Of a stretch of 64,000 nucleotides of DNA, positions 20,422 to 31,321 are shown piece by piece; the stretch's first letter is position 1; each line of letters opens with the position of its first letter. The notes beneath the pieces were generated by a model. It was not told the DNA's origin, did no database searches, and saw only the letters and a program-made list of their open reading frames with translations. The DNA lies in the NCBI RefSeq assembly GCF_019175285.1, contig NC_056527.1, positions 71,225,275 to 71,289,274 on the forward strand, read 5' to 3'. The translations under genes and the position numbers were made by a program. Source of the DNA: Sceloporus undulatus (taxonomy: Eukaryota; Chordata; Lepidosauria; Squamata; Phrynosomatidae).

Positions 20422-20630
20422 GGACAGGTTGCTCACCTGTAACTGTGTTTCTTTGAGTGGTCATCTGTGAATTCACACAAATGGGTTTATTCTGTGCCTG
20501 CGCAGCAATCCTCGGAAACTTCTAGAATCTCCAGGCAGAAAGCAATGCATCTTTCTGCAACTTTTTGGCGGTAGTCCCGTCCACCCATATATAAGACCCC
20601 TGGTGGTCTACTCCTCTTCAGTTCTGAATG
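20422..20630. repeat. DIRS inverted terminal repeat, left
   Basis: From about 20,475 to 20,627 this segment is the reverse complement of the right end near 26,030-26,185, including ACACAAATGGGTTTATTCTG and a TATATAAGACCCC block that may be the promoter on this end. The outermost about 50 bp differ from the right end, as is normal for DIRS. Confidence 0.85.
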
Positions 20631-20702
20631 AGCCGCTAACAGCGCGGCATCAAGCGTTGTCAAATAAGCAGACACTGAGGGGATGGATGGGCGGGTTTGT
20701 GT

Positions 20703-20795
20703 GAATTCGCAGATGACCACTCGAAGAAACATAGTTACAGGTGAGCAACCTGTCCTTCTTCTTTGTGGTCTCTGCGAATCACACAAATGGGTTTA
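20703..20795. repeat. DIRS internal complementary region
   Basis: Its first half is complementary to the outer edge of the left repeat (20,422-20,475). Its second half matches the outer edge of the right repeat (about 26,175-26,209) in reverse. This junction serves as the template that restores the ends in the circular-intermediate model for DIRS replication. Confidence 0.85.
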
Positions 20796-20904
20796 GACTA
20801 GCGAGCTGTAGTCAGTGGAGGAGGGAGTGTCAAACATAATGAATAATGCAACAATCAATAAAGTATGTAAACCAAACACGTGTGTTATTAACAGTGCAAC
20901 AGGT

Positions 20905-22330
20905 TTAGTGCATGGCAGAAAGCAACACTGTCCTCCCAAATGCTGCATCATGTCTGGCCCTGGCGTCTAGCCTGTAATGTCTGATGAATGCCAATGGTTG
21001 GGACCAGACAGCAGCTTTGCACACATCCTCAAGGGGGATCCCCATCAAAAAGGCTGAGGATGCGACTACCGCCCTAGTTGCATGAGCTCTAACCCGACCT
21101 GGCAAAGGCTTTCCAGCCAGTTCGTAGCAGAGGCGGATGGTGTTGGCCACCCACTTGGAGAACCTCTGCGGTGAAACCGGCAGCCCTTTTTTGGCTTCGG
21201 CGTAGGACACAAAAAGTCTCTCCGAACGCCTGGAAGCAGATGTCCTGTCCAAATACAATGCCAGTCCCCTGCGGACTTCCAGGGCATGGAGCTGATGCTC
21301 AGAGTCCGTGGTCGGATTAGGAGCCAAAGTTGGCAAAACAATGTCCTGGTTAATGTGAAAGGCAGACACCACCTTTGGCAAAAAAGTAATGTCTGTATGG
21401 AGCACAACCTTGTCCTTGTGGAAACGGATAAATGGTTGGTCCACCCTGAGAGCACAGAGTTCACCAGCCCGGCGGGCTGATGTGATAGCTACCAGGAAGG
21501 CCATTTTCCAAGTCAGAAGTCTCAGATCCGAGGTAGCTAAGGGTTCAAAGGGCTTAGACACCAGGTGTGCCAGAACAGTGTCTAGGCTCCACTGAGGAGG
21601 AGGAGCTGCAGCAGGTGGATGCAGATTGTTGAACCCCTTAAGGAACCTCTTTATGAGAGGATCCCTAAATAAGGAAGGTTTGTCCTGAAAGAGGTAGTGA
21701 GATGAGATGGCAGACAGGTAGCACTTTATAGAGCTCAAGGAGAGACCTGCCTCAGTCAGTGTCATGAGAAAGTCCAGGACCACAGGGATGGAGACACGGG
21801 ATGGTGGAATGTCCTTAGCATGCAGGAAGGCAAGAAACTTGTCCCATTTGTAGGCATACGACCTCTGGGTAGATGGTCTCTGAGCTGCCTTGATTGTCTC
21901 CCACACACCGGGTGGAAGTGTCATCAGGATCGAATCCTCCATGCCACCAATGGGAGAGATTGCATCTCGGGATGGTGGACTTGACCGCTGTGGAGCAAAA
22001 GCAAGTCGGGCCGGTGTTCCAAGCGGAGATGTTCCTGGGCTCGCTGCAGGACAGGGGCGAACCAAGGCTGTCTGGGCCACCACGGAGTTATCAGGATTGC
22101 GTCCGTCCGGTCGGCCAGCATCTTTGAGAACACTCTCGTGATCAGAGGAAATGGGGGAAAGGCATACAGAAGGCCATGAGTCCACTTGAGCTGAAAGGCA
22201 TCTCCTTCCGATCCTGGCTCTCTGTACCGAGAGCAAAACCTCAGGGTGTGAGCGTTTGACAGGGATGCGAATAAATCCAGAAGGGGGGTTCCCCAGCGGG
22301 TGAAGAATTGAGTCACCACATCCGGATGCA
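20905..22330 (-). pseudogene. DIRS tyrosine recombinase region (fossil)
   Basis: The protein has the fold of tyrosine recombinases that integrate DIRS circles. RPSTQRSYAYKWDKFLAFL opens the core-binding part, ITSARRAGELCALR carries the first catalytic arginine, and HATRAVVASSAFLM the HxxR motif. It partly overlaps the RT/RNase H frame, as in other family members. Replaces the integrase and protease of LTR elements. Confidence 0.85.
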
Positions 22331-23800
22331 GTCTCCATTCGTGGCAACTGGAAGGTGACCTGCTGAGCTGGTCGGCGAGGTCGTTCTGATCGCCGGGCAG
22401 GTGGATGCACTGCAGAAGAATCTTGTGCTGTATGCACCATTCCCAAATGCGAATGGTGACGGCCAGGAGAGTCTGATATTTCGTTCCTCCCTGTTTGTTG
22501 AGGTAGTACATGACGGTGGTGTTGTCCGTGAGGAGAAGTACTACCTTGTTTGAGAGGACAGCTTGGAAGGCTCTGAGTGCCTTTTCTACGGCTAGCATCT
22601 CCAAGACGTTGATGTGGAAAGTAGCTTCCGTAGGTGACCATTTGTCCTTTATGGTAAGGTGCAGAGTGTGGGCGCCCCAACCTTGAAGAGAGGCATCCGT
22701 GGTCAGAGAGAGATCTGGTTGTGGAGGCAGGAAGGGCATTCCCACACAGACGTTTTCGGGCTGGAGCCACCATCGTAAGGATCTTTGTACAGTCCTCAGG
22801 ATGGTGAGCAGCTTGGAAGGCATGTCTCGGGCGGGGTTGAACACGGAGAGGAACCAGGACTGAAGAGGTCTGAAGTTCAGTCTGGCCCATGGAGTGACGA
22901 AGGTGGTAGAGGCCAGATGTCCCATGGCGACTTGGACCAAACGAGCCCGCAGATGCCTCCGAGCGAGGCAGGGCCGTAGCACTGCACAAAGGATCCGGAA
23001 CCTTGCGTCCGGAAGGTATGCCCTTAAGGCCACGGAGTCCAGTGAGGTTCCTATGAAGTTGATGCGTTTGGTGGGGTTCAAGTTGGACTTGTCGAAGTTC
23101 ACTTGCAGACCCAAGGCATGAAGGAGCGAGAGGGAGAAGTTGAGGTCCTTGAGAAGAGTGTCTTTGGAGGACACCGAGAGGAGCCAGTCATCTAGATACG
23201 GGAAGACTGTGATCCCTCATTGGCGTAAGTAGGCCACCACGGGTGCCATGCATTTGGTGAAGACCCTTGGAGCTGTGGAAAGGCCAAAGGGAAGGACCTT
23301 GTACTGGTAAGGCTGGTCGCCGACAGCGAAAGCGAGGAACCTCCGGTGGTCCTCCAATATCGCAATGTGAAAATAAGCATCTTTCAAGTCCAGCGTCACG
23401 AACCAGGCGTTTTACTGTAAGAGTGTCAAGATAGAAGCAAGGGTTACCATTCTGAACTTCTTGCACACAATGAAAGCGTTCAAAGCTCGAAGATCCATTA
23501 TGGGGCGAAGGCCCGAGTCTCTCTTCGGTACAGTAAAGTATCTGGAGAAAAAGCATCGTTGAACCCCAGAAGGGGAGACAGATTCAATCGCGCCTTTGAC
23601 TAAAAGAGTGCGCACTTCGTCGAGAAGGGTGTCCGAGGGGACGGTTGAAATAAATGCTCCGGTTGGTGGGAGCTCAGAAAACTCTAGGGCATAACCCCTA
23701 CGGACGATGTTAAGTGCCCAGGAGTCAGTGGTGATGGAAGCCCAGGTGTCATAAAAAGGGCTTAGTCTGTCAGAGAAGGAAATGACGAGGTGCGCAGGAA
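21924..23800 (-). pseudogene. DIRS reverse transcriptase and RNase H region (fossil)
   Basis: Recognisable blocks are LKDAYFHIAI and VLPFGLSTAPRVFTKCMAPV of the Ty3-like RT, NFDKSNLNPTKRINFIGTSL near the RT end, and LTTDASLQGWGAHT with the LLLTDNTTVMYYLNKQGG block of RNase H. The region belongs to a fossil element with a small number of breaks. Confidence 0.85.
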
Positions 23801-23804
23801 CCCA

Positions 23805-25841
23805 TCAGAACCTCTTCTTGCCCCGGCCGTCCTTCTTCCTATAACCCTGTTGATATCTGGGTTGGGGAGGCTGCCGCCTGTCTGAGGAAGGAACCGGAGA
23901 GCGGGAAGATCGACCTTGGGGCTGTCTGTTCTGGTGGTAAGGACGGTCTTGAGGCTGAAAGCGGTATTGGTTCCCAGGGTACCAGGGGCGCTGACCAGGG
24001 TATCTCTGTCGTGGGGACTTAGACGAAGAAGCGGACATACCGTGCTTCTTGGCTGCAGTCTTCATCCGGTATCTGAAGCTGAGCTTCTCGTCCGTGTCCC
24101 TGTTGAAGAGGCCCGAGTTGTCAAAGGGCATGTCTTCAATCGCCGACTTCGCCTGGGGAGTGAGGTCTGAGCGACGGAGGGCTATGGATCCGCACAGTAC
24201 CTTGGATGCACAGTCCGTGGAGTGTCTGGCGGAGATGATCTGTTGGCCGGCCATGAGATGGATCTCATTCCAGAGCACGACCATCATGCGTCTCCTGTCG
24301 TCCGGCAGGTCTGCAATGGTGGGGTCCATCTTCTCCACCAAGAACTGCACATACGCTCCCATACAGGCCGCGTAATTGGCTATCTTGAGGTCCAGAGCCG
24401 CAGAGGCGTAGAACCTTTTAGTCAGGCCGTCCAGCTTCTTGCTGTCTTTGTCCACTGGCAAAGAAGATGCCCTGGGAACGAAGGTGGACTGGGCTCCTTC
24501 CACAATAGCTGAATTGAGCTTGGGGTGGTTGGAGAGCCAGGACGGTGCGGAGGGTGTCACCCGATAAATGTTCTCGATCTTGCGAGACGTCGACGGGATA
24601 GTGGCCGGAGCCTCCCACGAGCGCTTGGCTATCTTCTCCAGAGATAGAAGGTATGCCAAGGCCGGTGGAGCAGGGGCTGATCCATGGACTCTCCTCTCTA
24701 CCGGGTCGAGGGCATCATCCTCAGGATGGGCGACCTCCAACTTGAGGGCATCAGCCATCCGTATCACTCAGTCGGCAAAGGCCCTAACGTCGTCTGTGGG
24801 CGATGGAACTGCTGGGCCTTTAGGAACAAAGGAAGTGTCCTTGTCCGAGAAGGGTGATGCCGAGCGAGGGGGGGATCTTGATGCGGACCTCGAGCGAGAC
24901 GGGCTCCGGTGCCTGGGAGGAAAATCAGCCACTTTGAAGTTGTCAGGGCCCTGGGTGACGTCGACGGTCTGAGCGGGAAGGTGCACCCGTGTGGGACCAC
25001 GAATGTTACGACGCAGATGAGACGGCGCCACCGGGAGTAGGTAATGTCCCGTGCGCTGGTTGTAAACGAGGTCTGGGAACACCTCGAACAGGTCTTGATC
25101 TTGTTCGACCGCGTCAGGACACTCCAGATCAAGGGCCTCATCAGCCCCAGCGCCCAGGGCAGCCCGGTCCTTGCATGGAGGGGAACGTGGGCGCTCCCTG
25201 CTCCATGAGACGGAGCGTGACCTGGGTCTCTTCCTCTGGGAAGGCGAACGGGATCGTGATCTCAGCCTCTGTAGAGACAGGGGTGCATCAGAGTCTTGGA
25301 GCTCTCCCTCAGATTCGGAGTCCAGGCTGACTATCTGTAGGCTGTCCGCCGGTACAGAAAGGTGGCCCGTCAGGAGGACTCTGGGCTCCAGAGGCACCGT
25401 ATGGGAGGATGTCGGTACAGACGGCGTCGGGGTCTTAATGGACCCAATGTCCGGAGACGGAGCAGGTACTGGCCTCGACTCTGGGGGAGGCACTGAGACC
25501 ATGTTCGGAGGGCCTTTATGGCGACTTTTGGCAGGCGGCGAGGATGAACTGGCCCGCTTCTTATCGCGGTCGGAGTGTTTGTCTCCCTTCTTTCTTGAGG
25601 GTTTGGGGGCATCGCCCACCCCTCTGGAGGCTCCAGAACCGCCAGGTTGGCTGAGGACCTTTTCATACAGTGCAGCCTTCAGCGTCTGGTCCCTATTCTT
25701 CAGGGCCTGAGCGGACATCACCTTGCAATGGGGGCAACTGCCCGGAACATGGGCTTCCCCCAAACAGAGGACACACTTGTCGTGGCCATCGGCCTTGGGG
25801 ATTTTAACCACGCACTTTGTGCACTGCTTGAAAGAGGCCAT
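23805..25841 (-). pseudogene. DIRS gag region (fossil)
   Basis: The start MASFKQCTKCVVKIPKADGH has a cysteine-rich N-terminus that recurs in the older fossil near 7.9 kb. A basic/serine-rich linker follows, and then a conserved domain containing LWNEIHLMAGQQIISARHST. The C-terminus is arginine/glutamine/proline-rich. These features match DIRS gag proteins of vertebrates. Confidence 0.8.
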
Positions 25842-26004
25842 GGTAAGAGAAGTCCATTACCAGTCCGAAGTCAAGCCGTGAATCAGAGAGAGTGATCAAG
25901 CCGAAGGGAAAGTCCGAAAGAATGGTCAAAGGTGAAAGTCCGAAGGTCAAATGCCAGAGATTCTACTATCAAAAAGAGCAAGCGAAAGGCTAGCGAAGTT
26001 CCTC

Positions 26005-26209
26005 GAGCTGCTTAGCGTGGCGGAATGAAGGAACTGAAGAGGAGCGGACCACCAGGGGTCTTATATATGGGTGGGTGGGCGGGGCTACCGCCAAAAAGTT
26101 GCAGAAAGATACATTGCTTTCTGCCTGGAGATTCTAGAAGTTTCCAAGGATTGCTGCGCAGGCGCAGAATAAACCCATTTGTGTGATTCGCAGAGACCAC
26201 GAAGAAGAA
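26005..26209. repeat. DIRS inverted terminal repeat, right
   Basis: It is the inverse partner of 20,422-20,630, with the block GGGGTCTTATATATGGGTGG, and contains the likely promoter because gag starts just inside it at 25,841. The element edge is placed at the end of CCACGAAGAAGAA. Confidence 0.85.
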
Positions 26210-26960
26210 AAATAAATTTACTCTGTGCCAAAACTACAAACAAAATTACATCAAAATGCTATATAGATGGTATCTAACTCCCCAAAAGACCCACCACATA
26301 TATAAAACTTGAAATGTGGAAAACCCGGGGGAAATTATTTCCATATGTGGTGGATATGTAATAAAGCAAAAGAATTTTGGCAAAAAAATCTATGGAATCA
26401 CGCAAGGCATTCTTGGTATCAATATTCCCTTTGAAACAAGTTTATTTTTTTTAAATATTTCACATAATATAAAATCTGTAAAACATAAGTAGAATTATCT
26501 TATATATGGTTTCGTGTGCTGTTGAAGACTGGTTGATTAAAATATACGAAGCAAGAAATATGGACATAGTATCTGCCTTACTAAGAAGGAAAGCAAAAAA
26601 TCAAATAGAAGGGGAATGGAGTTGTCTTAAAACATTTGAAGGAAAAGGTGACAATATTTAAGTTAATTAACAAAAAATCTTTGGATGATACTTGATAATT
26701 TAAATATTAACATGGGAACAGTTAAGTGTAAAATTAAATATAAGGAGTAAACAGTTATTTTCCAAGACATCGGAATACCCAGTTGTAAAGGAAGTAGAAC
26801 TAGAAGGACATTGATATCGATTATCTTATGTAAATAGGTATGTGTGTTACTTGTACAGGTTGTGAATGCATAATATGATATGCCTGTTTTATGTTTTCTT
26901 ATCTATTTCTTTCTTTATGTGTATATTCTATTCTAAATAAAATTTATAATAAATAAATAA

Positions 26961-27040
26961 AAAGAATATCAGATACATTGTAGAATAACTTTTCACAGGT
27001 TAAAACCCATCAGTATCTGATAAAGCAGGCTTTGCCCTTA
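26961..27040 (+). repeat. 80-bp direct repeat, right copy
   Basis: This matches 17,330-17,409 at about 76 of 80 positions, begins exactly at the 3' end of the L1 and then continues into different sequence (AAAAGGTTTGGCCTCATC). Confidence 0.8.
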
Positions 27041-27590
27041 AAAGGTTTGGCCTCATCAACTTATTCCTGCTTACCTAGGTGTAAGTCTAAATAAATTCAT
27101 CAGAACATGTAGAAACTGACATCAGTATCCTTTAAGGTCTCTCAGGATTCTGTTGATTTCCCCAAATGGTAAAGGAGACACTTTCTACAAGAAGTAAAAG
27201 TGGAGGAGAAGACTCTGTCCTTCTCCTTCTGCTCGCTCCTTGTAAGGAATGCAGCCAAGCTAAGAGGAAACAGTGGGATGGGAGTGGGGTTGGATGCTGA
27301 CAAATAGTCCTATTGGTTAAAAAAGTCATTACTTTGACCAAGCAAGCCTTGTTTCAATTTCCACCAGACAATTACTCACAGCCTTCCACTTCCAAGGAAG
27401 TAAAGCTGAATGAACCAGCTATTGCATGAGATAACATACAATTTCTATAATGCCTAAATAATGGCCCCATTAAGGTTCTTAACGTCTACTGTTTCCTGGC
27501 ATTTTAGAGGTAGAGTGAACATGTAAAGTCCTTAAAACACATTAAATTGAAAAGATTCATTTATTGCTGTGTATAAGCTTAGTATTAAGA
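27041..27590. other. Intronic sequence with no recognised feature
   Basis: Between the right 80-bp repeat and EXOC3 exon 1 I see no exon, LINE, SINE or MITE. Confidence 0.5.
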
Positions 27591-27598
27591 TTGAATAC

Positions 27599-27742
27599 CT
27601 TCAGTCTAGCTTCCACCGAAGCCTTCTTACGTGCTTCCCTTCGACGATATTGTTCCACTTTATCCAGCTGGTCTGGTCGCTGAAGCATCCCAGCCACCCT
27701 CTGTACAGCTGTTGCAACTGCCTCTCTACCAGTCTCTTCCAT
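27599..27742 (-). CDS. EXOC3: EXOC3 (Sec6) first coding exon
   Basis: The ATG at 27,742 starts [20 protein letters not shown] and the exon ends with [10 protein letters not shown] at a CTGAAG/GTATTC donor. This gives 48 codons in phase 0, continuing exactly into exon 2 (AAIQSQL). The start matches the mammalian N-terminus ([13 protein letters not shown] in human, from memory), so no upstream start is needed. The 5' UTR continues to about 27,755-27,790, where AG acceptors after pyrimidine-rich sequence are present (for example ATTCCTGCAG). Earlier exon(s) are probably at about 35.6-35.8 kb. Confidence 0.96.
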
Positions 27743-28394
27743 TTTAGATTAGAGTCTTAGAATGTAGATATACACATATTTAAGGAACACTGCAGGAATA
27801 GAATAATAAAATATTTAGACAACCATTTTTCTTCAGAGATTACTTATAAACTGAATAAATCCAACAGAAAATCAATTCAAGATGTGGTTTCAAAGGGTCC
27901 TAGAGCAAATCAGGCTTAAACCCTCCTTAGAGGTCAAAATTACTAAACTGAGGCTAGTATATTTTGGAAACATCATGAGAAGACATGACTCACTAGAAAA
28001 GATGGCAACACCTGGTAAAGCAGAGGGAAGTACAGTCACCATAAATTGAAGTTGACTTGAAGGCAGCTAACAACAAAAATGGTTATGAGTTAAGAATGTT
28101 GGTGGCGACTGGTGATTGACTGACCGTTTAAATCAGGGGTCGGCAACCCCCGGCCTGTGGGCTGGATGCGGCCCGCGGAGGCGGCAGGACCGGCCCCAGC
28201 CTGGTCCTGCCGCCGCTGTCTCCTCCTCCTCCACCTGGGCCGCACAACCGCGGTGCCCTCCTCCCCCTCCACCATGCAGAGGAGGAAGAGGAGGGCCATG
28301 CGGCCTGGGGCAGAGGAGGCAAAGGGGGAAGCCCCGTGCTGCCCTGCCCACCTCCTTCTCCTCTGCCTCCTCCGCCCCGCCCCCAGGCTGTGTG

Positions 28395-28680
28395 GTGCAT
28401 GGAGGAGGGGGGAGGAGAAGAAGGGGGGGAGGAAGAGGAGAAGGAAGAGGAGGAGGGGGAGGAAAAGAAGGAAGAGGAAGAAGAGGAGATGGGGGAGGAG
28501 AAGAAGGAAGAGGAGGAAGAGAAGGAAGAGGAGAAGAAGGAAGAGGAGGAAGAGGAGAAGGAAGAGGAGGAGAAGAAGGAAGAGGAGGCAGAGGAGGAGG
28601 GGGGAGGAGAAGAAGGAAGAGGAGGAGGAGGGAGGAGAAGGAGGAAGAGGAGGAGGAGGGGGAGCAGAAGGAGGTGGTGG
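28395..28680. repeat. Polypurine tract (GGA/GAA)n
   Basis: About 285 bp are almost entirely G and A on the plus strand. Long glutamate/lysine/arginine-rich frames here are artefacts of composition. Such tracts can form triplex DNA. Confidence 0.9.
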
Positions 28681-28732
28681 TGAGTGGCCAGAGGCCTCAA
28701 GGTTTTTTTAATTTTATTTTGTGAGCTTTAAG

Positions 28733-29275
28733 TGCTAACAAGTCTCCCTTGCTTTGACAATGATAGTGTGATGATGATGATATGAGTCAGCTTGAGAGGC
28801 ATGCAGGCACTGTTTCAGAAGCCGAGAGAGTGTCACCTTCCAAAGTGTGTTTTGGGTGCTTTTAATGCTAACAAGTCTCCCTTGTTTTGACAGTGATAGT
28901 ATGGTGGTGATGATGATGATGATGTGAGTCAGCTTGAGAGGCATGCAGGCACTGTTTCAGAAGCCGAGAGTGTCACCTTCCAGTGTGTGTTTTAGGTGCT
29001 TTTAATGCTAACAAGTCTCCCTTGTTTTGACAGTGATAGTGTGGTGATGATGATGATGACGATGATATGAGTCAGCTTGAGAGGCATGCAGCCACTGTTT
29101 CAGAAGCCGAGAGTGTCACCTTCCAAAGTGTGTTTTGGGTGCTTTTAATGCTAACAAGTCTCCCTTGTTTTGACAGTGATAGTGTGATGATGATGATATG
29201 AGTCAGCTTGAGAGGCATGCACACACTGTTTCTGAAGCCAAGAGAGTGTGACTTTCCAAAGTGCCTTTTCTGTGT
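28733..29275. repeat. Minisatellite, 4 units of about 134-143 bp
   Basis: Units start at GCTAACAAGTCTCCCTTG (28,733; 28,867; 29,007; 29,150) and contain a variable GAT run, ATGAGTCAGCTTGAGAGGC and GAAGCCGAGAGAGTG. The GAT number differs between units. The array is inside the hAT element. Confidence 0.9.
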
Positions 29276-29879
29276 ATTTTTGGTTCTTTAATGGTGATAT
29301 TGATATCAGAAAGCTTTTGAGGCAAGGCCAATGTAAATTGCTGTGATTTTTACAAACTCATGCGCAGTGAAGAAAAACCAAAGTCCCATGACCAAGTACA
29401 CACTTCTGAGAAGTACACTTGGTGCAAGAACTGTGAAACCACCTTGACATGTTCAATATGCATAGCCATGTGAACCCATGTTCAGTGTGAAACCCAAAGA
29501 GTTTGGTTATGCAATAAGCCTCTGAAATATGCAAGAGGCCATCTTAAGTAAAGCCATGTTCAATGCCCAAATGTGCTGTTTGGAATGGGGGGAGGGGGGT
29601 TGGCCAGAAAGGGAAGTACATTTCTGCCATCTGTCTAGGAATAATGCCCAAGTGTCCTCCATTTTGATCATGCCTAAGAAACATGCATTTATATTAACAT
29701 TTTTCAAAAAGCAACAATTTTTTGCGTGTCCTCCATTTTTAGAAAATGTGTCCTCCATTTGAAAATGCTGTCCTATATATTATTTATTCTTTGGCTTTGC
29801 CCCCCCCCCCCAGTTGTCTGGGGGACACCAACCCGGCCCCCGGCTCAAAAAGGTTGCCTACCCCTGGTTTAAATGGCAT

Positions 29880-30830
29880 TTTTAAAAGGTTGGTGTGTAT
29901 AAGTCAGTTAGAGTCAAACATGTTAGCAAAGAAATTACAGTAGTTAAACTCAGATGAGTTTGTTCGGATTTGAGTCAGAGAGGGTCTCTTTGTCAGTGTC
30001 AGAAATATGAGAGAGTTAATCAGGGTCAGTCAGGATTTAGGTGTATTAAATACAAGTAACCTTTGTCAGACTGAGTACCTGGATGATGTCTTCCTGGAAC
30101 AGAATATCAAATATTCAGAAAGTCGACCTCACATATAAGTCAAGGACAGGTTTTTGGACCTCATGTATAAGTCAAAAGCAGATTTTGGATTTTGATAAAT
30201 TCCTGGATAAGTCAAGGATAAAACATAGGAGCATGTAACAAAGAATGTAAAGGACCAAGCCAAGGAAAATGAGACCAAAGAACTTACACAATTCTGGCAA
30301 GCTAATTGTTTGTCCTAAAGACTGGCTGGATGAGGAGGGAACTATAATAAATCATGGCTGTGCAATGTGTGGGGGAGACATCAAGGCACAGGCAGGGCTA
30401 AGAAAATGAACACATGTTAAAAGGATGAAAAGGCAAAGCAAAAAAAAAAAAGAGACTATATTAGCAGTTTATAGCCTTTAATTTTAATGTAATGTAACTT
30501 TGCATGATTTTAACCCAGGAAAAACTGACAAACATACACAAATGTCTTATTAACATCCTTCAAAGCTTGGTTCCTCTTAGTGTTCCTTTGAGGAGAAGCA
30601 TGAAAGAGTTGTCAATGCCACAATTTTTCTGCCCAGGCACTCAAAAAGGTCAGAAGTGGTGCTATGGCAGAGAGCACAGAGGGCATTGGTGCTCTTTTAG
30701 CTGCTCCAGGGACAGACTTAGCTCTCACCTTTTCCCACAGAGAAGGGGATGGTCCCTTTTTGATAAGAGGTGAAGTACGGTATTTACATTACCCCAAGGA
30801 TAAATTTACCCAAGGTTTTTGGGATAATTT
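29880..30830. other. Sequence upstream of EXOC3 coding start, largely unassigned
   Basis: A segment at about 30,115-30,230 repeats ATAAGTCAAGGA/ATAAGTCAAAAG blocks, like the internal repeats of some mariner-like elements, but clear ends are lacking. No coding exon is seen. Confidence 0.35.
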
Positions 30831-30834
30831 TTGA

Positions 30835-31320
30835 CTATTATTATTATGCTTTATTTATATAGCGCTGTAGATTTACACAGCGCTGTACATACAAAAAATA
30901 AAATAGATAAAGTAAACATGCCCATGGTGTACAATCTAAGAAATAAAAGCACAATACATATAAATAATACATAACAATACAGGAAAGGGTTCAATAAAGT
31001 AAGGCAGGCAACAAATTAAAAATGTCAAATAACAAATAATAGTCATGCAATGCCTGGCAACACTTCTCTGAACAGGATGGTCTTCAACTCAGTTTTGAAA
31101 CTGGTTAAAGAAGTGATGACCCGTGCTTATGGGGGAAGGAGGTTCCAGGAGTGAGGGGCAGCAACTGAAAAGGAACAAATCCAGGGCAGTGAAAATCCTA
31201 GGCTGAGACACCAGACATTGACTACCAGAACGGAAGGCATGGGTGGGAAGATGAGGAGAAAGAAGAGTTGATAAATAAGGAGGGGCCAGGTTTGTAGACT
31301 TATGCATGAGCATACATAGT
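30835..31320 (-). mobile_element. L2-type LINE 3' end
   Basis: In reverse it contains the last part of an L2-like ORF2, about 31,020-31,310, followed by the tail with GCGCTGTGTAAATCTACAGC and AATAAT. It is 5'-truncated and diverged. Confidence 0.7.
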
Positions 31321-31321
31321 A

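Larger units (their letters stand above)
20422..26209 (-). mobile_element. DIRS-family retrotransposon fossil, near full length
   Basis: The 5.8-kb element has the order gag, RT/RNase H and tyrosine recombinase on the minus strand. Inverted terminal repeats lie at about 20,422-20,630 and 26,005-26,209. An internal complementary region at about 20,703-20,795 carries the complement of the left outer end joined to the complement of the right outer end, which is the family hallmark. By eye the inverted repeats differ at roughly 5% of positions, suggesting a relatively young copy. All parts are present, but it is broken in about three to five places. It sits inside an L1. Confidence 0.92.
17410..26960 (+). 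mobile_element. L1 LINE 3' half, interrupted by hAT, MITE and DIRS
   Basis: Segments 17,410-17,548, 19,671-19,693, 19,945-20,421 and 26,210-26,960 belong to one 5'-truncated L1. Translated pieces include KTPGLMTDNNKIDKIMLDKK, HYKLLKERDLENEIIKNSMV and, beyond the DIRS element, MLYRWYLTPQKTHHIYK. These follow the order of the L1 ORF2 C-terminus. The 3' UTR ends with AATAAAATTTATAATAAATAA at 26,935-26,960. Three later elements inserted into it (17,557-19,662; 19,696-19,942; 20,422-26,209). The 80-bp direct repeats lie immediately outside both ends. Confidence 0.75.
28134..29866. mobile_element. hAT transposon, non-autonomous, 1.7 kb
   Basis: The termini CAGGGGTCGGCAACC and GGTTGCCTACCCCTG are perfect inverses, flanked by exact 8-bp duplications GTTTAAAT at 28,126-28,133 and 29,867-29,874. 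No transposase is visible. The interior holds a polypurine tract and a four-unit minisatellite. The shorter relative at 47,415-47,794 shares both ends and the GGCCTGTGGGCTGGATGCGG block. Confidence 0.93.

Noticed and set aside
28128-28711. Open frames of up to 202 codons on both strands, rich in Glu/Lys/Arg or Ser/Pro
   Set aside because: They arise from the polypurine tract, which lacks stop codons in several frames by composition.
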